From assembly GCA_036244855.1 (NCBI GenBank), contig BQKZ01001388.1, forward strand, positions 1-12,716: a stretch of DNA of 12,716 nt, written 5' to 3'. The notes under the pieces were generated by a model. It was not told the origin of the DNA, did not search any database, and worked only from the letters and a program-made list of their open reading frames with translations. The DNA comes from Temnopleurus reevesii. Taxonomy: Eukaryota; Echinodermata; Echinoidea; Temnopleuroida; Temnopleuridae. This document shows, one piece after another, positions 6,181-12,716 of the stretch; position 1 is the stretch's first letter; every line of letters begins with the position of its first letter. The position numbers were made by a program, and so were the translations under genes.

Positions 6181-7884
6181 AAAAAGAAAACCTTTATTTG
6201 CAGTAATACAATTCCGCTCTCCCTAAAATCCCGTCTCAAAATCGCATCCCACATTTCCTCAAATATTAAAATGGCGAAGAAGTAGCTGCTGGCCAATATC
6301 ACATAAATCGAGGGGGATCATGAAATCAGAAAGGACGGGCAACCCGGGGCCATCTGCTTAAAATTGTCTTAGCAATCCTCTCCTAGCTAAAGCCCAAATT
6401 GTATGAAGCGAGGGAAATGGCGAGGGGGCGATGGAATGATGAGATATATGACACGGAAGAGAAAGGGAGAAAGAAGAGAAAAGAAATAATGGCTACGACT
6501 GATCAAAATTATAAAGGTAGGGGAATGACATTGGCCAATCTCTTTGGTTTTATACACTGTAATAAAGGAAGATCTCTAATCAAATTGTGTCATTTTCCGC
6601 TTTCACTCAGATTAGTTGTTTTAGCTCTAGTTTTCTAAGTGTGTAGTGAGATATATATGCAGAACTGACGTGGAATTGTGGTGAGCCAAAGCAACACACC
6701 TGCATGGCCACCTACCCCTCCACCAACCACCCCAAGACTCCTTGGTCTATTAAAGTCATCTCATCTTCACACCCCTGCTGCTTTCAAGAGGGGTCATGCA
6801 TTCCATTCCAATTGAGCGAAGCGGTATTAACCCATCTAATCTGGCGGCTTAAGAGCTATTATACCTGTCACTCATTCGTGTGCACGTACCTGGGAGTGTG
6901 GACTCTATATAGTCCCGGTCACACATTGACGTTTATATTCATTTTGCGTGTACAACTTTTTTTCGAAGCTGTGGACTGCTATGAAATACAGCATTTTGTG
7001 AAAGGGCGTTCTATCACGCAAGTGGTAAATAACAAAGAAAATCAATCAGTTTGAATTACGCTCACTGGAAAAATAAAATGATAGTCTTAAAAAAATGAAG
7101 ACAACAAAAAAGTAAGAAAATATAGAATATAAAAGACAGAGACAAATCCATAAAATTATACACCATTAGGATGTAATAATAGAAATCAAAACTGCTATAA
7201 AAGCAAACCTGTTCTGTCTCAGCAGCCCCAACATAATTTGAAAATTTAGACTTCTCCCGAATTCATCAAGTGAGAAAAAAATAAAGATTCACAAATTATC
7301 AAAACAAATTTAGGATAAAATATGTTTAACAACACGGCGAGAATAGAACATAACACCGGCTGATCGATCATCGATCTTGTGCCGGATGGCCTGACAAGAA
7401 AAGAAGAAATAATATAAAAATGGGGGCGAAAGAGGGGACAGCCTCATACATAACTCATAGGTAAGGACCCGCGGCAGGTTTGATCCCTCTGGTCCGTTTA
7501 TGCATAAACGCTGAGTAAAACAATGGCTTTTAACGCAGAAGTGTGACTGAACCTTCACTAAAAGCGTGCCAGGAAAATGTCATTCGAACCAAGAAAGGTT
7601 TTTATTACAAACCGATCAATTCCCGTGGCATATTTTCTCATTACCAAGAAACGTAGCATTCCTGCCCCCTGACAGGTAGGTGATAATGAATTCACGTTAA
7701 TCAACCCACAGACACTTCATTACGCACTTGAAAAAAAACCGGTTGAGTTCACACTGAGAGGCGAAACCTTAAAGGCTGGGTCTTGATCAGAAATATTTAG
7801 CTTTCATTGAAGGCAGAAAAATCAGACGAAGAGATTAAAAACGAATGTCTTGCACAGAATTCGACAGCCCGATGGAAGCTCATA
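6181..7884. other. intergenic DNA without supported genes
   Basis: Mixed-composition DNA with A-rich stretches (7060-7330). Open frames exist at 6399-6638 and 6704-7054 (plus) and 7310-7558 (minus). None has a recognisable domain, signal peptide or clean gene context, and lengths up to 116 codons are expected by chance across six frames. CTATATAG near 6906 and a near-palindrome GATCGATCATCGATC near 7361 are isolated. Confidence 0.6.
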
Positions 7885-8060
7885 CGTGCAGAGCGAAGGC
7901 GAGTCTGTATAAATGTCGCCTTCCCATCTTTTCTATTCGAACAGGACGTGAAGGCAAGTTTGAACAATTCGCATTTTCACTTTCTAGTCGACCGAGAGAA
8001 GGTGTCGATCAACGCAACAAGAGTTAGTACAAGCTTCCTTCTCACAATCTCCTCTTCAGG
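7885..8060 (+). repeat. left part of a minisatellite of about 53-bp units
   Basis: Degenerate units with the grammar ACAGGxxGTGAAGGCGAGT, then GTACAA-like, then GCCTTCTCnC, then CTTCTCGTCC-like. One clear 54-bp unit runs from 7943 to 7996. The same grammar resumes in the same orientation at 8514. Copies here are more diverged than those on the right. The open frame at 7807-8205 (plus) runs through this array and is a repeat artefact. Confidence 0.65.
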
Positions 8061-8396
8061 AAGACAAGATCTTGGATCTTGGCAAATCGAATTCTGTAAG
8101 ATAAAAAGACAAGAAGACAACATCCTGAGAAGTCGAAAAGTCGAGAAAAATAGTCAAGAAGACAAGAAGACAAGATCCTCGATTTCATCAAGTCGACTTC
8201 TGTAGGACAAGAAGACAAGATCTTGGATCCAGAATCTTGTCTTCTTGCCTTCTTATCCTACATAATTTGACTTGACGAGATGCAAGAGTGTCTTCTTGTC
8301 TTCTCCTCTCACAGAAGTCGACTTGACGAGATCTCGTTTTGTCTTCTCGACTCACAGAATTCGACTTGCCGATGTCCAAGATCTTGTCTTTTTGTC
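8061..8396. repeat. long inverted repeat (foldback) made of GTCTTCTTG-type units
   Basis: Arms of about 165 bp meet at GGATCC (8225-8230). The central 40 bp pair with only two mismatches, from CAAGAAGACAAGAT on the left to ATCTTGTCTTCTTG on the right. The outer parts remain collinear: the GAATTC-containing segment near 8090 pairs with that near 8358, and the AGTCGACTT segment near 8193 with the ATTTGACTT segment near 8263. Each arm is itself an array of 43-51-bp units containing GTCTTCTTGTCTTCT and GTCGACTTGACGAG. It would form a near-continuous hairpin if transcribed. Confidence 0.85.
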
Positions 8397-8498
8397 TTCT
8401 TGACTCTTTTTCTCGTCTTCCCGTCTCGACTTCTCGTCGTCACGTCCTAAATTATCTCGGCTTCTGGGGGCACTTCTAAGCTTCCGTACTTCTGACAT
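8397..8498. repeat. unpaired extension of the foldback array
   Basis: Continues the right arm with TTGACTCTTTTTCTCGTCTTC and CGACTTCTCGTCG. This matches, on the same strand, the reverse complement of the left arm near 8125-8160, so it is a further unit copy without a partner on the left. Confidence 0.55.
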
Positions 8499-8513
8499 TC
8501 TCCTCTTCAGGAA

Positions 8514-8760
8514 AGTGACAAGGTTAGTTTGTACAAGTTGCCTTCTCACCTTCTCCCCCGAAACAAGGTACCAAAGCGATTATGTAAACGTCGGCTTCTC
8601 ACCTTCTCGTCCAAGACAAGGTGCCATGGCGAGTTAGTACAAGTTGCCTTCTCGTATTCTCCCCTCAAATCCTCCCCTCGTATTCTTTCCGCGAACAAGA
8701 CGCCAGAGTGAGCTTGTGCAAGTCGCCTTCTCGCCTTTTCGACCCAAACAGGGCGCATGG
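8514..8760 (+). repeat. right part of the minisatellite of about 53-bp units
   Basis: ACAAGG/ACAAGA/ACAGGG unit starts fall at 8518, 8563, 8616, 8695 and 8748 (spacings 45, 53, 79, 53). The core is GCGAGTTAGTACAAGTTGCC, then TTCTCACCTTCTCGTCCAAG. The 79-bp unit contains an extra internal duplication of CCTCGTATTCT. Overlapping open frames on both strands here come from the repeat. Confidence 0.85.
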
Positions 8761-9613
8761 GGCGGGGGTTCAACGACTGACATTTGTGCTATAAGTTTTC
8801 GTCGTTTCTGAAACCTCAATGTTTTGGCTCTAAGTGTAGACCCTAGTAATGTCTACGGCGCGGCATCTGATAGACGTATACGCTGGATTGGTGACATCAA
8901 ATTGTCATGTTGATGCATTTGATAGGGTGCTGTTTATTTAGAAAAAAAACTTTTAAATCTTTCTCAAAGCAAGACGGACGAAAAGTATCGAAAATGTAGG
9001 ATATTTTAGGACATTTTGTTGACTCCGACATTTGTTGTGTTTATTTCTTTACTCCCTTTTTTTATTTCATTTTCCCCCTTTCTCTTAAGATCAAACCTTT
9101 ATCAATTTGTTTCTTTCAATATTTCATGTATCCTCCTCCCGTACACCCCTCTCTCTCTGTTTTTGCTACTTTACCTTTTTATCGTTCTCTTTATCTTCAC
9201 ATCGACCCTCTTTTTCTTATCCTTTTCTTCCCATCAAAAACAGATGATATTATCTATAATATAATAGAAATTCGGCAAACTCACTTCCATCAGGCATCAT
9301 TTTCTGCCAGCGATAAGAATTCAAAATTGATCGACTTTGAATTCCAATGCATTCAAACTTTTCAAAGAATCTCCAGCGCCAGGCGAGCAGAGGATAAGTG
9401 ATTTCGAGGTATTTTTAGGTGTCGCTTGAGATTTGTTGCTTCGTATGAAGAGGCTCCCCGCAAGGAGATGGGCATTGTTCGTTTACAAGATTGACGGGAC
9501 TCGATCCTCACCATATTTTTTCCGATGGCCCATAAGTGACGTATTTCTTATAAACTTTTAGTCGCAAAATTTACGTTCTTTCTAACGATGTGTTAGCGGG
9601 TTTTTTTCTTCAA
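8761..9613. other. intergenic DNA with a long pyrimidine-rich stretch
   Basis: From about 9028 to 9240 the plus strand is strongly T/C-rich (CTCCCTTTTTTTATTTC-like). Open frames at 9016-9264 and 9126-9401 reflect this composition. A sequence resembling a splice acceptor (CCATCAAAAACAG at 9231-9243) is followed by no recognisable coding exon. Nothing else is seen. Confidence 0.55.
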
Positions 9614-9965
9614 AATGACGAAAAAGGGCGCTAATAAGGATATCAAGCCATTAATAATTTTGTTTTTAAATGTAACATCGGGAAAGGGGAGGCAAATTTT
9701 CGTACTTGGCGTTCTTTTTTCACGATTTTACATCAGAATTGATGATCCCGTAAACATGTTACACGTCCGTTTAAACAAATATCTTACGTACCTTTTCAAG
9801 CAAATTGACGTTAGTCTCAAGTCCATTATTGCATGTCATTCATGAACAAGTGCGTCGAATCTAGCAAAAAGGGCGACCATATTATCGTAAAAAAGGGCGA
9901 AGAGTTTTGCTACTTAAGAGCTGATCAAAATATATTCTTTAAGTAAATAATTATAACATTGGATG
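9614..9965 (+). other. intergenic DNA with three AAAAAGGGCG words
   Basis: The 10-mer AAAAAGGGCG occurs at 9621-9630, 9866-9875 and 9890-9899; the last two are spaced 24 bp apart. The 76-codon open frame beginning at 9615 includes the first copy but has no recognisable domain. No other feature is seen. Confidence 0.5.
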
Positions 9966-10056
9966 TCACAATACGGGACGCATTCGACTCTCTTTACAAA
10001 TATTTTTACTCGTCTTTGATTCTTCCAATGTTGTATTAGTATCGCAGCTGTTTTCG

Positions 10057-10067
10057 CCCCCCCCCCN
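10057..10067. repeat. poly(C) run ending in an unresolved base
   Basis: Ten C residues followed by N at 10067. An ambiguous base call in a homopolymer; the true length is uncertain. Confidence 0.9.
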
Positions 10068-10122
10068 AGGCTTTAGACGTTGATGTGATGTTAAGATTGA
10101 TTTCAAACTCTGGCAGGAGTAG

Positions 10123-10160
10123 CAGGGGCGGATCCAGATTTTTATAGAGGAAGGAGTATA
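10123..10160 (+). mobile_element. possible DNA-transposon terminus (CAGGGGCGGATCCAG)
   Basis: CAGGGGCGGATCCAG followed by ATTTTTATAGAGGAAGG. CAGGGGCGG-type ends are typical of hAT-superfamily elements and their MITEs (recalled). No matching inverted end or 8-bp target duplication is found in the window, so only a solitary end can be suggested. Confidence 0.3.
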
Positions 10161-10554
10161 GTGTATGCCATCGGAAGAGAAAATACCATATAGTAGATCA
10201 AGCACGTCGCCAGGATTGCACTTGAACGAGGGCACCATCTTTACAGCAGCTTACGCTTCCGTCCCTCCATTTTGTATGCATTTTGTCTATTTTCGAGTTA
10301 TTTCAATTTTTTATGCACCCACCCTCTCCATCAAAAGTGGCTATCTGCCTTTTATCCTTCATATTGAACTTTCAAAGTGTTAAGGAAACAGGATATAATC
10401 TATTTCCGAAAAGATTAAGTCAAATGCCAATTCAATAGTCCTTTGTAATGGTATTCAAATCGGAACCAGTTTGTGATTGTTGTGTCCGCACAGCTCAATA
10501 CTCGGCGTACAGATCTACTGTCCATGGTCCACTTAATTTTGCGGAAATGGTTTA
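10161..10554. other. intergenic DNA, no feature seen
   Basis: Mixed sequence with an unremarkable 72-codon open frame at 10165-10383. No family signature and no repeat that I can delimit. Confidence 0.5.
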
Positions 10555-10680
10555 TATCGTGTTAGGTGATCGTGGGTTCGAACCATGGCCGGATTATAGA
10601 GAAGACTTTTGAAAATGAGATCAGCTGCGTTTCTTGCCAGGCACCCAGCAAATCAGAACTGCAGAAAGGAGAGGGGCAAT
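10555..10680 (+). mobile_element. degenerate tRNA-derived SINE fragment
   Basis: GGTTCGAACC (10575-10584) is a good match to the pol III B box. It is followed by ATGGCCGGATTATAGAGAAG and then GACTTTTGAAAATGAGATCA and GCCAGGCACCCAGCA, a layout typical of tRNA-derived SINE bodies in marine invertebrates (recalled). There is no convincing A box and the T-stem does not pair fully, so it is neither a functional tRNA nor an intact SINE. Confidence 0.5.
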
Positions 10681-10689
10681 ATTATAGAA

Positions 10690-10854
10690 ATATACAATGA
10701 CTCTCGAAGTTCTGGTTAAAACTATTCGCACGAATGAGCATATCAGATAGTACCATACTCCCGAGGGCCAACGGCCCGAGGGAGGATGATACTATCTGAT
10801 GCTCACGAGTGCGAATAGTTTAAGCCAGTACCGAGAATCAAGTCATTGTATATT
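10690..10854. repeat. long palindrome with arms of about 80 bp (foldback/MITE)
   Basis: The left arm starts ATATACAATGACT and the right arm ends AGTCATTGTATAT, a perfect 13-bp terminal match. Further in, AAACTATTCGCAC pairs with GTGCGAATAGTTT, and ATCAGATAGTA with TACTATCTGAT. The apex is CCCGAGGGCCAACGGCCCGAGGG. The arms differ by a few indels and substitutions. No coding capacity. Confidence 0.9.
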
Positions 10855-11062
10855 ACTTTTATATCCCTTCTTACAACAACAACATTAACAATAAAGTAGT
10901 CTTTTGCAGCAGATTAAATAATCTTACCTTGTCTTAATGATAATCTGATTAATTGTTTTTCTAGTCTCTGGCTCGTTGAGCACATCATGCGAACGAAGCC
11001 CGCCAGAAGTGTCCCGTGCCGTGTAGCTGGGAAGCAGTGTCTCTCTCTCTCGCGCACGGGCA
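10855..11062. other. spacer between foldbacks, with a GC-richer patch
   Basis: AT-rich to 10960, then CpG-containing sequence (10985-11062) with a (TC)n run at about 11039-11052 and a CGCGCACGGGCACG word. No open frame or RNA gene is recognisable. Confidence 0.45.
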
Positions 11063-11203
11063 CGTCTGTTTTAGCCGACTACGCATGCGCGCAAAAATAG
11101 TAACTTTTTTCCCTAGGGAAAAAAATACTATTCGTCTGTTTTAGCCGACTACGCATGCGCGCAAAAATAGTAACTTTTTCTCTAGGGAAAAAAATTACTA
11201 TTC
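11063..11203. repeat. 70-bp tandem pair, each unit with a hairpin and an NRF1-like site
   Basis: CGTCTGTTTTAGCCGACTAC starts at 11063 and again at 11133. Each copy contains ACGCATGCGCGC, one base from the NRF1 palindromic consensus. Each then has a palindrome centred on CTAG: AATAGTAACTTTTTTCCC with GGGAAAAAAATACTATT at 11096-11132, and the version at 11166-11202. The copies are nearly identical; the differences lie in the hairpin (CCC/CTC and TACTATT/TTACTATT). Confidence 0.92.
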
Positions 11204-12210
11204 GTACTATTCAATGACAAACGGCTTTCTTAGCAAATCTATTCATTTTTCTTTCCTGTACACTGTCAATGCAACGATCTTAGTGTAAGGGATATAATAC
11301 TAATTAGCTATAAATTATGTTACCTCATATCAAAATGATTTTTAACCATAATAACTCTTTCAACTTTTTCATAGTAATTAGAAACTTTATTTCTTGAGTG
11401 GGCAGGTTCAACACAATCATGTTTCGCAGAACTATAAATGATATAGCAAAATACAAGAAACGAAAAGAACGAAATAAAAATACCTTCCACATTTAAATAT
11501 TCCAGATCGCTTTATCTACAAAACCATAGGGAAATGTCCTCAATCGTTTGTGAGCCTGTATCATTTATGATCACAGTGCATAATGCACATATTTCACATG
11601 CTCTGTATGCTAGGGGTTAAATGAGAAACCCCGGGAACCCCTTGAAGTCCATGGAGGAGCACATATCATCGCCCCCGTTTCATTGCGGGAGATTTAAGGC
11701 GACTGGAATGCGAGGGATCATGACCGCTCTGAGCTGGGCTCACACATCATGAGATATTAAAGTGGAACTTCCACAAAATATTAAATGAAGAAAAAATGAG
11801 ATGTGTGTACGGGATGCGATGTGATCAACATTTGAATAACAATTGTATTTTTTTATATCTTTGACTTATTTACGACTGAACATAAAATATGGTACGTATA
11901 TTTACCTTGGAGCTCCTCCTGGTACTTAAATGTACATTATCAATTCTGGGAGAGATGGCGCTTCAAATATCTAACTACTTTGAGAGCTGCAGTAAAAGTA
12001 TTACTATAATACAGTTTTCAATAGCAAATTATAACATGTTCATAGTTCGTTTGAATAAAATCGACCAAAAATGGCTCAAGTATAACGAAACAAAAATGAC
12101 GGCGTGCGTCGTTTTTTTATCACCACATCGTAACGCAAAACGAATTCACATCCACACAAACTATTTTTTTTGTAACTTTACTACGACAATCATACGCCAT
12201 CGCACGTCAT
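11204..12210. other. AT-rich intergenic DNA
   Basis: No supported gene. A short GGGGTT/AACCCC hairpin lies at about 11612-11632. The 126-codon open frame at 11889-12269 (plus) is the longest in this part, but it has AT-driven amino-acid composition (Ile, Asn, Lys, Phe), no domain and no splice or family evidence, so I do not call it. Confidence 0.5.
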
Positions 12211-12248
12211 GTCACGTGACCCAAAGTTGCCAATTTGCTATAAAAATA
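12211..12248 (+). promoter_or_regulatory. promoter-like motif group (CACGTG, CCAAT, TATAAAAATA)
   Basis: GTCACGTGAC (12211-12220) is a perfect 10-bp palindrome with an E-box core. It is followed by CCAAT (12230-12234) and TATAAAAATA (12239-12248). CCAAT is unusually close to the TATA word. The only downstream frame is 30 codons (12326-12418) with no homology I know. Weak. Confidence 0.25.
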
Positions 12249-12689
12249 AACGTTTCAGCGTTAGATTAAAATCAATATAATTCATGCCTGCTGTTGTTAT
12301 AAGGCTTTTCTGACTTTGCAAGAAAATGAACACCGATTCGGATATTACTTTCGTATTCTTGTGTTGCAGTATAAACGATAAGATCTATACGACGTATGTA
12401 ACCTTGATTCTTTGCTGAGCACGCTTATCCAATAACTATTGTTTCTCTGTTTTTATTTCTCTTGATCAGCACATGTAAGTATAAGTACAGTACAATATCA
12501 TTACTTTGCTAGACTTATGACCTCTTTGATATCAATGGTTAATATTACAGTGTAGACTACATGTTTGGCTCGCCAACTATTTCTAAATATAACACTCGGT
12601 CACGATCACTTCTATTCTCCATCTCGAAGGCTGTTAGAGATTACCGGACATCAATCATCCGAGCTTCTTTCGATAGTATCTCATTAGCT
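12249..12689. other. AT-rich DNA, no feature seen
   Basis: Apart from the 30-codon frame at 12326-12418 nothing stands out. Confidence 0.5.
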
Positions 12690-12716
12690 TTCTCTCTCTC
12701 TCTCCCCCCCCCTCCC
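12690..12716. repeat. (TC)n followed by poly(C), at window edge
   Basis: TCTCTCTCTCTCTC followed by nine C, then TCCC at the end of the window. Simple repeat; it may continue outside. Confidence 0.9.

Noticed and set aside
6704..7054. 116-codon plus-strand open frame
   Set aside because: No domain, no signal peptide, no codon pattern or gene context beyond chance expectation for six frames over this length.
7807..8819. Several open frames on both strands with repeated R-Q-E-D type residues
   Set aside because: They are translations of the minisatellite and foldback units; the same repeat is open in many frames.
9231..9401. Pyrimidine tract followed by AG and an open frame, resembling an exon
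   Set aside because: The long T/C-rich stretch makes acceptor-like sites by chance, and the frame has no family signature or good donor that I can place.
10123..10383. Complete hAT-type MITE
   Set aside because: Only one CAGGGGCGG end is visible; no inverted partner or 8-bp duplication found downstream.
10571..10590. Possible tRNA gene from the GGTTCGAACC word
   Set aside because: No A box, acceptor stem or anticodon arm; better explained as a SINE remnant.
11889..12269. 126-codon plus-strand open frame
   Set aside because: Composition follows local AT content, with no recognisable domain or conserved pattern.

Overview
This is a window of animal nuclear DNA. It is AT-rich and holds one intron-containing gene, with dense simple-sequence and foldback repeats. 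An unresolved N at 10067, next to a poly(C) run, marks draft assembly sequence. The gene family and the repeat style (GCGCTATATAAATA retroelement tails, TGGGCCC-ended MITE, tRNA-like SINE fragment) fit a marine invertebrate. An echinoderm is my best guess, but the sequence alone does not prove it.

The one gene I can support runs on the minus strand from 5126 down to 1011. It has four coding exons: 4887-5126, 3371-3548, 1722-1923 and 1011-1071. All introns are GT-AG, their phases (0, 1, 2) fit exactly, and the CDS is 681 nt for 226 residues plus stop. The product is a small secreted Dickkopf-family protein: a signal peptide, a 55-residue N-terminal segment, an 8-cysteine Cys-1 domain, a 12-residue linker and a 10-cysteine Cys-2 (colipase-fold) domain. 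The short linker and CPC motif point to Dkk3, while the EEGL motif and the CQPR end recall Dkk1/2/4. The last exon codes for only 19 complete residues and carries the tenth cysteine of Cys-2. It is too short to show up as an ORF and was found from its acceptor site.

Layout: 1-690 is AT-rich with a 172-bp tandem duplication. 690-1010 is the likely 3'UTR, with a poly(A) signal and a ten-copy 10-bp repeat. 1011-5126 is the gene. Its introns hold a retroelement tail, a foldback MITE, a TAA microsatellite and two PBX/MEIS-type decamers. 5127-6180 is the 5' flank, with clustered candidate factor sites, some shared with intron 2. 6181-7884 has no supported feature. 7885-8760 is a composite minisatellite of about 53-bp units interrupted by a foldback of about 435 bp. 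8761-10550 is non-coding. 10555-11203 is a cluster of repeats: SINE fragment, long palindrome and a 70-bp tandem pair with nested hairpins. 11204-12716 is mostly featureless AT-rich DNA with one weak promoter-like motif group and a terminal CT/C tract.

I found no rRNA, intact tRNA, CRISPR array or second convincing protein gene. The foldback and satellite structures are the main non-genic interest. The Dickkopf gene is the only item with a clear biological role, modulation of Wnt or related extracellular signalling.
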